A DNA stretch of 64,000 bases, from positions 1 to 64,000 of the forward strand of contig DEMH01000003.1 in the NCBI GenBank assembly GCA_002354805.1, read 5' to 3'. Both the position numbers and the translations under genes were made by a program. Origin of the DNA: Gammaproteobacteria bacterium UBA2675 (GTDB taxonomy: Bacteria > Pseudomonadota > Gammaproteobacteria > Pseudomonadales > Pseudohongiellaceae). Under the pieces are notes generated by a model. That model was not told the origin of the DNA, made no database searches, and worked only from the letters and a program-made list of their open reading frames with translations. Below, in pieces: positions 32,021 through 42,500 of this stretch; position 1 is the first letter of the stretch; each line of letters starts with the position of its first letter.

Positions 32021-32632
32021 ATGGATCTTTTTGAGGACGGACACAGTGAATCTCTGGCGATTGATGATGCGGAGATTGTTCTTTGGCGTCACGTTGATTT
32101 CGGTGATGACAAACAATTGCTGGAGCGTCTGATCAAGGAAACACCCTGGCGTCAGGATCGCATCACCCTCTGGGGGAAGTCATACCTTCAGCCCCGTTTG
32201 CTTGCCTGGTACGGTGATGCGGGAACCGCTTACTCGTATTCTGGCATAACGCTGGTGGCCGAGCCCTGGTCCGAACTTTTACTGAATATTAAAGCGAAGG
32301 TTGAAACGCTGAGCGGCAGCACCTTTAACAGTGTGCTGGTCAATTATTATCGCGACCACCGGGACAGTATGGGATTTCATGCCGATGACGAACAGGAGCT
32401 GGGGGAAAACCCGGTGATCGCGTCAGTGTCATTCGGTGAGGAGCGACGCTTCGTGCTGAAACACAAACATCGCAATGATGCCGAGAGGGTCGTTTTGCCG
32501 CTACCCTCCGGCAGTCTGCTGCTGATGGCCGGCGAGACACAGAAAAACTGGAAGCACGGCATCCCGAAAGAAACACGGCCCCGAGGCCCCAGAATCAATC
32601 TGACCTTCAGAACGATAATCACGCCGTCCTGA
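32021..32632 (+). CDS. AlkB-like 2-oxoglutarate/Fe(II) dioxygenase
   Basis: Dioxygenase of 203 residues related to ALKBH2/3-type nucleic-acid demethylases. The Fe ligands are His 120 and Asp 122 in GFHADDE and His 179 in WKHGI. The 2-oxoglutarate-binding RINLTFR segment closes the barrel. The substrate-side NSVLVNYYRDHRDSMGFH matches the DNA-repair branch. A TTG precedes the ATG in frame; ATG 32021 is used. It likely removes alkyl groups from nucleic acid, inferred from family. Confidence 0.9.
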   Translation: MDLFEDGHSESLAIDDAEIVLWRHVDFGDDKQLLERLIKETPWRQDRITLWGKSYLQPRLLAWYGDAGTAYSYSGITLVAEPWSELLLNIKAKVETLSGSTFNSVLVNYYRDHRDSMGFHADDEQELGENPVIASVSFGEERRFVLKHKHRNDAERVVLPLPSGSLLLMAGETQKNWKHGIPKETRPRGPRINLTFRTIITPS

Positions 32633-32681
32633 TTCAAAGGCTCCCGGGATCAATATGACCGCCTGAATGATAGCGCAGACC

Positions 32682-33170
32682 CTATTTCGTCCCAAACTTC
32701 TCGTGCTCGCCAAGATCGGGCTGCTCACCTTTGGCCTTGGCAGCGGTTGTCTTGATGCTTTTCACCATCTTGCTGCTGTCACTGTTCCAGTGTTCACCTT
32801 TGTGAACCTTGATTTCAAGCATGCCCACATTAGGTGACTCTTTGCCTTCCGGGAACCAGGCGCCGATGACCGAGTTCCAGTAGCGGTCGATGAGCGTCTT
32901 GTCCCGCGTAGCGCGGCCAGTGCCGGTGAGCGAGACATAGACGTGGTTGTGAGGGTCCGAGAAAGAAACGCAGACGTCGTTGTCATCCTCGAGCTCAAAG
33001 ACTTTCTCTGAATCCAGGTCGGTGAAGAACCACAACGTGCCGTCGTATTCATCCTGCACCAGCACCATCGGCCGTGAGCGCAGCTCCTCGCCGTGACGGG
33101 TTGTCAGCATAGCGTTCTTGATGTCCTTGATGAGGTTCCAGATTTTCTGCTTATGCTCTGGGCTCGACAT
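32682..33170 (-). CDS. Pyridoxamine-5'-phosphate-oxidase-like (general stress 26) flavin protein
   Basis: Protein of 162 residues with the split-barrel FMN-binding fold. It has IKNAMLTTRHGEELRSRPMVLVQDEYDGTLWFFTDLDS, the opening of general stress protein 26, and VCVSFSDPHNHVYVSLTGTGRATRD. A conserved-looking VGMLEIKVHKGEHW segment follows. A physiological reaction is not established for this group. It is convergent with the AlkB-like gene; no terminator hairpin was seen in the 49-base gap. Confidence 0.86.
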   Translation of the reverse strand: MSSPEHKQKIWNLIKDIKNAMLTTRHGEELRSRPMVLVQDEYDGTLWFFTDLDSEKVFELEDDNDVCVSFSDPHNHVYVSLTGTGRATRDKTLIDRYWNSVIGAWFPEGKESPNVGMLEIKVHKGEHWNSDSSKMVKSIKTTAAKAKGEQPDLGEHEKFGTK

Positions 33171-33272
33171 AGACTTCCTCCTCTATAACTTGGATACTAT
33201 TCATTAAGGGGCTACGACCCCCGGTTCAAAGTGGTTTAAACCCAATTTTTTAAGTTATGCCTGGAGCCAAGC

Positions 33273-34241
33273 ATGATAGCCCCCCCAATTCCTGCAGACG
33301 AGAAAGAGCGCCTCTCACAATTAAGATCACTTTCAATACTGGATACGCCGCCAGAAGAGCGATTTGACAGGGTGACTCGTATGGCGAGGCGGCTATTCGG
33401 TGTGCCGATAGCCCTGGTGAGTCTGGTGGATGAAAACCGGCAATGGTTTAAGTCATGTTTTGGATTGGACGCAACGGAGACGGGTCGAGACATCTCTTTT
33501 TGCGGACATGCGATTGTAACATCCGGAACATTCGTGATTGAAGACGCCACGCAGGATGAAAGGTTTTCTGATAACCCGTTAGTCACGGGCGAGCCGTTTA
33601 TCAGATTTTACGCAGGACATCCGCTGCGAACAATGAGCGGCCAGGCGATGGGCACACTATGCCTCATTGACCGCGAGCCGCGTCAATTTGACGATGACGA
33701 TCACGCAATGCTCGCTGATCTTGCGGGAATGGTTGAACGTGAATTGATGGCAGTTCAACTGGCGGTATCTGATGAGTTAACGCGCATATCGAATCGCCGT
33801 GGTTTTCTTGCACTGAGCAAATATAGCCTGGAGCTGTGCAAGCGCCAACTTTTTCCAGCGACACTGGTTTTCTTTGACCTGGACAAGTTCAAGCAGATCA
33901 ATGACACCCATGGTCATGCTGAGGGCGATCGCGTACTTAAAATTTTTGCGGATCAGATGCGAGAATCGTTTCGTACATCAGACCTGTTTGCGCGATTGGG
34001 TGGCGACGAGTTTGTGGCGCTACTTACCAATGTAAGCCCAGCTAATATCACCGAGATGATGAATCAGTTTGCTAGCCGACTGCAGGCTAACTGTGACAAG
34101 CTCTCGCTGCCTTATGAGATCGGTTTCTCCTACGGTCTGGTGACCTATGAGCCCCTCAAGCATTCCTCTGTTGAGGACATGCTGCATGAGGCAGATGGGG
34201 CGATGTATATAAACAAGCGGGCCAAGCACACTGAGATCTGA
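33273..34241 (+). CDS. GAF-GGDEF diguanylate cyclase
   Basis: Protein of 322 residues that should make cyclic di-GMP from GTP. A GAF domain (about 20-165) begins RLSQLRSLSILDTPPEERFDRVTRMARRLF and includes SFCGHAI, a common GAF stretch. The GGDEF domain (about 170-320) carries VFFDLDKFKQINDTHGHAEGD and an intact GGDEF active site at 243-247. RTSD at 234-237, five residues upstream, is the product-inhibition site. Soluble; the GAF ligand is unknown. Confidence 0.93.
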   Translation: MIAPPIPADEKERLSQLRSLSILDTPPEERFDRVTRMARRLFGVPIALVSLVDENRQWFKSCFGLDATETGRDISFCGHAIVTSGTFVIEDATQDERFSDNPLVTGEPFIRFYAGHPLRTMSGQAMGTLCLIDREPRQFDDDDHAMLADLAGMVERELMAVQLAVSDELTRISNRRGFLALSKYSLELCKRQLFPATLVFFDLDKFKQINDTHGHAEGDRVLKIFADQMRESFRTSDLFARLGGDEFVALLTNVSPANITEMMNQFASRLQANCDKLSLPYEIGFSYGLVTYEPLKHSSVEDMLHEADGAMYINKRAKHTEI

Positions 34242-34254
34242 TCAGGTAGTGGTT

Positions 34255-34773
34255 GTGTCAGACGAGGTTTTTCGTACGGAGCGGCTGAGCGTTCGGCGCT
34301 GGCGCGACTCCGATCTTGCAGATTTGCTTGCCGTCTATGGTGACGCTGAGGCGATGCGATGGGTAGGAGATAGCAAACCGATTACCCGCGAAGAGTGTGT
34401 TTACTGGATAGATGTGACGCGCAGGAACTACCAGCAACGCGGATACGGCATGTTTGCGGTTGAGAGATTATCTCAACCAGGGGTAATCGGCTTTTGCGGG
34501 ATTGTGCACCCGGGTGGTCAGTTGGAGCCAGAGATTAAATACGCCTACCTGCGTTCACATTGGGGATGCGGCTTTGCTACGGAAGCCGTGCAAGGGCTGA
34601 TCGCCTATGGCGTGTCTGCTCATGACCTCGACTATATTATCGCCACTACGGCGCCTGCCAATCTGGCATCACATCGGGTATTACTTAAAGCAGGCATGCT
34701 GCGCGGTGAACTGCATGATGCAGGCACTGACGACGCCACACAGGTTTTTTTCTGGCAAGCAACTTCTCAATAG
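34255..34773 (+). CDS. RimJ/RimL-type GNAT acetyltransferase
   Basis: Acetyltransferase of 172 residues of the RimJ/RimL group. RTERLSVRRWRDSDLADLLAVYGDAEAMRWVG is the typical start, EIKYAYLRSHWGCGFATEA the acetyl-CoA loop, and NLASHRVLLKAGML motif B. Start chosen at GTG 34255 because AGG lies 8 bases upstream; another GTG is two codons earlier. The substrate may be a protein N-terminus or small molecule. Confidence 0.87.
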   Translation: MSDEVFRTERLSVRRWRDSDLADLLAVYGDAEAMRWVGDSKPITREECVYWIDVTRRNYQQRGYGMFAVERLSQPGVIGFCGIVHPGGQLEPEIKYAYLRSHWGCGFATEAVQGLIAYGVSAHDLDYIIATTAPANLASHRVLLKAGMLRGELHDAGTDDATQVFFWQATSQ

Positions 34774-36591
34774 TCAGTAAGAATAGTTACAGCTGGCAAA
34801 CACACGGCCGTCACCCTGTTCTGTCAGCGCGGTCGTTTTACCGGCGACTGCCACCGTGAAGTTGCACGTTGTGTTGCCCTGCAGTTGCAGGGTGATTCCG
34901 CCCCCCGCATCCCAGAGTGAGATACTGCCGCCGCTTTCGAAATTGGCTGTTCCCGTCTCAACGAATGTCGACCATTGGATGCCCTGAATCAGGCCATAAA
35001 GCACGGGTCTGTTGAGCGGCGGCAGATGCAGCGTCTGATTGAGAAACCAGCCTCTGTCGCCGGCGCCTTCACTGGACTGGTAGGCACGGAGGATACCCGG
35101 CCCGCCGAGTGCGAAGTTGTCACTGCCCGCCAGCTCGGTGACGGCGTATTGCGCTGATACCTGAGTTTCTGTGCGCCAGTTGCTCCAGCGCTCACCTAAA
35201 ATCGCCAGCTGCTGCATGTGGGCAAAACTAAGGCTGACATGTGTGCTTTCCGGTTCACCGTCCACGCTGTTGTAGAAACGGCGATAGTTCAAAGCATCGT
35301 TTTTGTCTGTCACGCCTGCCAGGCTGTTAAAAACGGTTGCGGTAATCTGATTGGAACTGAATTCGCGCTGCAGGTTCAGCGTCAGCCCGGCAGACAGCTG
35401 TGCGCCGTCATACTCGGCGCCGCCAACTTCAGTACCACCGAACAGGCTGGCCCGTTCAAACTGTTTCAGTGAAAACGCCACATTGCCCTGCAGCTCCCAG
35501 CTGTCACCGCGGCGTAGCGGCGCGCGATAGTCGGCGGTCAGCTGCAGCGAAGTGCTGGCTGAGTTAATGCCTGGAATTGAGCTTGATGAGGTATCTGAAT
35601 AATTGGTATTTAACGTGAAGATGTGACCCCAGCGATTGGGCATGGTCAGCACCGCGGAATAGTTGCTGAACTCTTCTATGCGGTCGCCCAGCGTGGCGTT
35701 CAGTGACAGCTGATTATTCTCACCCAGAATATTCCCCAGGGTTGCGCTGATCGAGTAGCGGTTGGTGCCGGAGCTTTCCGTTGCATGATTGTTGTACCCC
35801 GCCTGAATACCCCAGGGGCGCTGTTCGTCGATCTGCACGTTGGCGATGCTTTGTCCAAGTTCAGTGCCAGGCTCAAACACGACGCGTGCACTGCGGAAGG
35901 GGCTGCGGTTTAATTCCTCGACGGCATTGTCCAGAGACTGCTGACTGAGTATCGGCGCTTCCAGAACCGGTTCAAAGCGGTCGATGACTTTCTCTGGATC
36001 ACTCCAGAGCGGGGCATCGGCGCTATAGTTGCCATCACCGCGACCATAGCTGAGCCTTACTTCAGCCAGACGGAACTCATTAACCTGTACGCGCAAACGA
36101 TTGTCGGTAATTTCCTGAGGCGGGACGATGACTGACAGCAGTGGGTATCCGTTTGACCGATAGGCGTCGGTGATATCCTGCTGGATAAAACGAACGTCAC
36201 CCAGGGTCAATGGCAAGTCCTGATAAACCGACAGCGACTCCCTGATGGCAGCGTAGAGCGCATCGCGCTCATCATCGCTTACCCGGCTGCGACCCACAAA
36301 GTCGACGAATTCGCCGTCATTGCGGATATCTCCAGTCTCAAGCAGTTCGATGGTCAGCGCGTCAAATGTCGCCATGATCTGAACGCCGTCGTCGGCGCCG
36401 GGTGCACTGATCAGTGAGGGAAAGTCGATCATACCCTCGGCAGAACCTTGCGGCAGAACCGGGGCATTGTATTGCTCCACCGTGGATTGTGGGCCGATCA
36501 CCTGAACACCAAATTCTGATTGCTGTGCAATCGTCGGCATCCCGACAGTCATCAAAACTATGCCGGTTAATGGAATTATAAAGTTATTCAT
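34774..36591 (-). CDS. TpsB outer-membrane transporter (ShlB/FhaC family)
   Basis: Transporter of 605 residues that should carry the giant TpsA across the outer membrane. After a signal peptide come a short polar region, a POTRA pair (about 75-210; YQDLPLTLGDVRFIQQDITDAYRSNG is typical of POTRA_2) and a 16-strand barrel (about 230-605). PWGIQAGYNNHATESSGTNRYSIS and the repeated aromatic-rich strands fit the barrel. It ends in an aromatic residue (CNYSY), as outer-membrane proteins do. Its ATG overlaps the TpsA stop by four bases (ATGA), so translation is coupled. Confidence 0.92.
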   Translation of the reverse strand: MNNFIIPLTGIVLMTVGMPTIAQQSEFGVQVIGPQSTVEQYNAPVLPQGSAEGMIDFPSLISAPGADDGVQIMATFDALTIELLETGDIRNDGEFVDFVGRSRVSDDERDALYAAIRESLSVYQDLPLTLGDVRFIQQDITDAYRSNGYPLLSVIVPPQEITDNRLRVQVNEFRLAEVRLSYGRGDGNYSADAPLWSDPEKVIDRFEPVLEAPILSQQSLDNAVEELNRSPFRSARVVFEPGTELGQSIANVQIDEQRPWGIQAGYNNHATESSGTNRYSISATLGNILGENNQLSLNATLGDRIEEFSNYSAVLTMPNRWGHIFTLNTNYSDTSSSSIPGINSASTSLQLTADYRAPLRRGDSWELQGNVAFSLKQFERASLFGGTEVGGAEYDGAQLSAGLTLNLQREFSSNQITATVFNSLAGVTDKNDALNYRRFYNSVDGEPESTHVSLSFAHMQQLAILGERWSNWRTETQVSAQYAVTELAGSDNFALGGPGILRAYQSSEGAGDRGWFLNQTLHLPPLNRPVLYGLIQGIQWSTFVETGTANFESGGSISLWDAGGGITLQLQGNTTCNFTVAVAGKTTALTEQGDGRVFASCNYSY

Positions 36592-39500
36592 GACCCTGCA
36601 CTCCATGCGTTGGCTCGCGCGGCAAGCTCTTCAGGGCTTCCGGACAGCACGTCTGCCTGACGAACGGCTTCACCCGCTTCCTGCTCTAGATTATTCTGAA
36701 CATAGGAGCGTATCACTTCGCTGCTGGCTTCGCGTGTCACCTCATACTCCTGCTGGCGTCGTGACTCGATTTTGGCATTGAGCACGTACTGGCTGACCTG
36801 GTCTTTGGCTTTTTCGACACCGACAGCCAGACGATATTTTGATTCAGCCACAGCGCGTGCCTGCTCCAGATAGGCCATGATTGCCTGGTCTTCAGCCTGC
36901 TGTCTTTCGAGCGCAGCAACCTGTGCCTGCTGCGCGACAAAGGCCTGGGCTGCAGCGATCTCTGCGTCGGATGGACCACCGCCGCCAATTCCGAACAGGT
37001 CACCGGCAAAGCTGAGTGCACCGTCGACAATATCGACACCCCAGTCGGCAATAGTGGTCATGGCTTCGCCGACACCACCCAGCGGTCCTGCCAGGACTTC
37101 CAGTTGATTGCGCGCCGTGTTGAGTGCGCTGCTGGTGGCGCTGATCGCACCCGAGCCGGCGATATTCACGGCTTCCAGCGTGGCGCCCTCTGGATTGGAG
37201 AACAGATCCTCACCCAGCTCACGCAGCTGGCCGGCCGCTGCTTGCGGATCTTCCAGGGCGTTGAGCGCCAGCTCTTCCGGACTGCCACCAAACACCGCCG
37301 CGAACTCTGCGTCTACCGCACCGCGAATGTCATTGGTGGCGCGCAGCGTACCAGTGCGGTCCGCGACTTCTGCCTGAGTCATCGCTGCGTCCTGCATGGC
37401 CAGTGCGGTTCGGCCTGCAGTTGCGGCATCCTGAGTATTGTTGATTGCCAGCGGGCCTCGGCCTCTCCCGGAGCTTGATGTGGCGACCATAAGCAGCAGT
37501 TCTTCTGGCGGGACACCATCGCGCATGCCGTTAATCACGTCCCTGGCCAATGCCGCCTGGGGTACGTTGGTCTGCATATACAGCTCAAGCATTTCTTCTG
37601 GCGTATCGGCGGCGCGCGCGGCGTCCGCCTGGCCATTGATCATGCTGATCAGCATTTCTTCGGGGGTCTGGCCGTAAGTATCTGCGAAGGCCTGCTCGGC
37701 CGCCACTTCAATGTTGTTGACCTCCACCAGCGTGCCGGTAGGATCCTGAGCGGCCGCTTCCTGCATCGCAGCATCCTGCAGTGCGCCATCAAGCCGGACT
37801 CTGGCGATCACCATCTGTTCGGCGACGTCAATGGCGCTGTCACGGTCGGTGGGCACCAGATCGGCAGCAGCATCCAACGCCGCACCCGGATCATTCAGTG
37901 CCTGTGTTGGTGTGATACCAAACTCGCGACCGACAGCCGCATCGATACGGGCCTGATAACCTGCTGCCGCTGAGCGTGCGGTACCGGGGTTAGCCGCGGC
38001 AGCCAGATCGGTGGCTCCCTGGCGAGCCAGCATGCCCAGAGCGACGCGCTCAACCATGGGTATGGGATTACCGTTGGCGTCAGTCGCCGGGATGCTGCTC
38101 AGGTCGACGCCTGCCAGCTGTGCGATACGGGCGTTCATGCGCTCACGCGCTGCAGCAACTATCGGCGTAGAGTCGGCTTGCGCTTGAGTCAAGGTCCCAC
38201 CAAAAATCCCGACGGCATTGCGAGCACCCGTCAGAAACAGGCTCTCAATATCGTTCATCGCTGATTGCTGTTCCGTCATCGCGGATTGATACTGGTTCTG
38301 CAGCTGGTTTAGCTCCGGCACGCTGTTGACCAGGCCGTCACGCAATTGTTGCGGATTCACGCCCAGCCCCTGTCCTGAGCTGGCCTGCTGCGCCAGTTGC
38401 TCAGCGTAATTCAGTGCGCCGGCGCCCAGGGTTTCAGTAATGGTTTGCCCCACGGCGTTCTTGGCCGCTGTTGCCTGCTCACGTCCTGCCAGCGTTGCTA
38501 CCACGGCCGGATCGGTATCGACCAGACTGGCTGCAGTGCGATCGGCGAGGTCGGAGGCGACCACTGCCTGCAGACGGTCGCGCTTGGCTTCGGCTTCCTG
38601 ACGCGCCTGCGCCAGATTGGCGGCCCGCTGCGCGTAAGCCTCAGCTCCTGCGGCGCGTGCTGACTCCATTTCTTCGCTGGCCTCGGCGATTCCTTGGCGT
38701 AGCGCACTGGCGCGCTCGGCAGCCAGTTGCACCTCAATTTCCGTGTCATTCATCTCGGCAGCCAGGATCTCGCTTTGTTCTTCCAGCTCGGCAATGCTTT
38801 GTTGAGTCGCCTCAAGCTCCTCTTGCTGAGCAGCGATGAGCTGTTCGGTTTCTGCCCGCTGTTGCAGTATCTCGTCTTCCTGGTCGATCAGCTCCTGCAA
38901 TCCGGCCTGCATCTCCCGGTATTGGGCCGCTTCAGCGCCGCGACCGGTGGCCAGTGCTTCCTGCTCCAACTGGGTGTACTCAGCCAGGCGAGCTCGGGCC
39001 TCCTGGATTTCAGCCAGATTGGTATCGAGATCAGCCAGCGCTGCGCTGGCATTGGCGATTGAAGACTGGATGGCTGGCAGGAGTGCCGTCGCCACCTGGA
39101 TGTCGCGCTGTGCCTGGTTGTAGTTTTGTGTCAGTGATTTGAGGTAACGTGCTTCGCTGCGATACCCGGACTCCAGTGCCGTGTATTCCTGCTGCCGCTG
39201 CTGAAGCGTCTGCGCGGCGGCTACGTAAGTCTGGGTGAAGTTGTCACGTTGCTCTGGTGGGGTGGACAGAATGGTGTTGTTCACAGGTGCAGCTGCAACG
39301 CTCTGGAATACGCTGGCGGTCGCCGCCTCATATTCCACCACGGTTACTGCGTCCGCCTGTGCGTTGACCATCTCAGTCAACGTTTCCCGTTGCGCTTCCA
39401 GATTAGTGTCGGCCTGGGCGCGCAAAACTTCCGGTGGTACAACATCGGTGATCAGTTGCAGCTCACGCTTGATGTTGCCGGTGGTGCTTGGTGCGTCTCC

Positions 39501-42500
39501 CAGTGAATAGTTTCCTGCATCGCTGCCCGTCAGATCAAAGCCTGACAATATGACAGGCTTGTTGTCGCCGACCTCAGGGTCAGCAAACTTACCACTGATA
39601 TTGGCGCCGATCAGCCCGACATCGTCGCCGCTGATCACGCCCTGCAGGTTGCCGCCGCTCACGGTTGCTGAGGTATTGCCGTCAAAGAATTTGTCAGCGA
39701 CCTGAACGCCGCTTATCTCCAGCAGGCGCTGCAGAATATTGACAGTGACGCCCTCTGGTTCCGCCAGCGAGTAGTTGGTGAAGTCCGCGCCTGTGACTGA
39801 GAAGCCCGTCACGGTGACTGGTTTGTTGTCACCGGCATCAGGGTCAGACAGCGTGCCTGTCGCGCCGGCGGCTGAAAGCTGAACGGCGTCGCCGTCAATC
39901 ATGCCTTCGAGGGTGCCACCTGATACAGAAACAGTTGTTGTACCGTCATAGGCCCTGTCTGCTGCGCTTATTCCTGTGATACTTAGCGGTTTTGGGGTGA
40001 TTGATGCTGTCAGGCTACCCGGCAGTTGCAGCAGGTAATTACCGGCATCTGTGCCGCTGAGTCCGCCGCCTTCTACAGTCACCAGTTTGCTGTCACCGAC
40101 ATTCTTGTCGCGGAAACTGCCGCTGAGCAAAGACGCGTCAAAGTCGACGGCGTCGCCGGAAACCAGATCCGGAAGAGATGCAGTGCCACTGAATGAGGCA
40201 GCGATCGTGCCATCGTAGACTTTGTCTTGAGCGGTGATACCACTGACAGTCAGGGTCCGTGGTGTGATGGAGGCCTGCAGTTCTGGGATGGTGAAGATAT
40301 AGTTATTGCTGCCGCCGCCGGACAGGCCAAGGCCGCTTAATGTGACAGCAATGGAATCACCAACATTCTTGCTGGCGAAGGTCGCTACAGGCTGCCCACT
40401 GACTGTGACAGAATCCCCGCCTAAAGGACTGACTGACAGGCTGCCGCTGAGGGGCGCCTCTGTTGTACCATCATAGACTTTGTCGTCTGCCACGACGCCC
40501 TGCAGGACGAGTTGGTAGGGTGAAATCGAGGCATTAAGCGGTTCGGGCTGTTGCAAGCGGTAATTGCTGGCATCATCACCGTCCAGCTCATATCCAGAAA
40601 CGTTTACGGTGCGTGCACCGACATCTTTTGAATCAAAGGTCGCCAGCGGTGATCCGCTGATAGTAACGGCGTCGCCAGTTTTGAAGGCGGCACTCGGTGT
40701 GCCGGACAGGTCAGCGATGTTGTCGCCATTGTACTCCTTTTCCAGCGCGGTCAGGCCGACAACCGTGACCTCCAGCGGTGTGATATTGCTTGTCAGTGTG
40801 GTCGGCAGGTTCAGAGTGTAATTGCCAGCATCCTGTCCGCCCAGGGTGACACCGCTGACAGTCAATGGTTTGTTGTCGCCTACATGCTTGTCTTTCATGT
40901 TGGCGACAGGCGTGCCAAGCAGGGAAAGATCGTCCTTTATGGTTTGCAGGGTGCCAAGTGTGCCGAAATCGAGGGTACTGTCACCCTCAAGATTTACCAA
41001 TGTTGTAGCGTCATAGACACGGTTTATAGCCGAAAGGCCGGTGAGGGACACTGTAGCAGGCGTGATGGAGGCGGTGACGCCGGTGACCGGTGAAATCACG
41101 TAATTGTTGCGGTCATTGCCAGACAGGGCCAGGCCCGAGACAGTGACGGCCTTGTCGTCTCCGACATGGCGGTCGGCAAAACTGCCAGAGCGGGCGCTTT
41201 CATCAAGTGTGACCAGGTCACCATCGATGCGCCCGGCAATCACACCAGCACCAGTCAGCGTCGCTGATGTGGTCAGGTCGTACACTCTGTCGCTGGCGCT
41301 GATGCCAGACACGGTAAGCGACTTTGGCGTGATCGAAGCAGTAAGGCCGGTTGGTGTCGCAGCAGAATAGTTTGCGGCGTCAGCGCCACTGAGCGTGACA
41401 CCGGACATGGCCACTGGTTTGTTGTTTCCTGCATTCTTGTCAGCGAACTGCAGATCTACCTCGCCGACATTGATTGCCAGGTCGTCACCATCTATGGCGC
41501 CACCAAATGTACCGGCACCGGAAATCTGTGCAGTGGTGGTGCCGTCATACACTTTATCCGCGATTGTCAGGCCATCAACTGTGATGTTGCGCTTGCTGAT
41601 TGTGCCAGTCAGGGCGCCTGGCTGATTGAGTGAATAGTTACTGGCGTCACTGCCCTGCAGAGTGAAATCGCCAGTCAGGCTGAGATTTTTGTTGGTACCG
41701 GCGTGTTTGTCGGCGAACGCAGCGCTGACCGCAGTTCCATCCAGGCTGACATCATCTCCAGCAAATGCGCTGTCCAGACCATTGTGGCGCAGGGTGGTAG
41801 AAGCCAGGCCATCGTAGGTCTTGTCACCATTGATCCCTGTGATATTCAGAGTATGAGGCGTAATACTGGCGTTTAGAGTCAATGGATTGAGTGCGTAATT
41901 GCCTGCACTGCTACCGGTCAGTGAAAAGCCGCCGATTGCTACCGCTTTGTTCTGCCCAACATTCTTGTCAGAGAAGGTGCCAAATCTCTCAGACACCAGC
42001 AGACTGAGGCTGTCGCCAGTCAGAATGCCGGTAATACGGCCGCCAGTAACAGAAGCGCTGGTGGTGCTGTCGTAGACCTTGTCGGCAACACTGACGTCGA
42101 GGAGGTCGAGCAGCCGCGGTGTAATTGATGCGGTCAGTCCGGCGTCGGTGGCGTCGTAGTTACCGGCATCCGCACCACTGAGTGTCACCCCGCCAATACG
42201 TACTTTTTTGTCGGTACCGACATTCTTGTCCAGAAAGTTCAGTGTGAAACCACTGCTGTCTATGGTGAGGTCGTCACCATCAAGAGCGCCGCTGACTGCC
42301 GCATCACCTGTAAAGCTTACGTTGATGGTTCCGTCGTATGCGCGATTGCTGATATTGACGCCACTGACATTCAGTGGTTTGGCTGAAATGCTTGCAGTGA
42401 TCCCGCTGGGCTGGAGCAGGTTGTAGTTGCCTGCCTGAGCGCCGCTGAGGCTGAAGCCGTTGATGGTCACCGCCTTGTTGCTGCCAACGTGTTTGTCAGC

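Noticed and set aside
33200..33260. Hairpin-like GGGG/CCCC and GGTTTAAACC followed by T-run upstream of the GGDEF gene as terminator
   Set aside because: Stems are short and lack a proper loop; the divergent genes do not need a terminator there.
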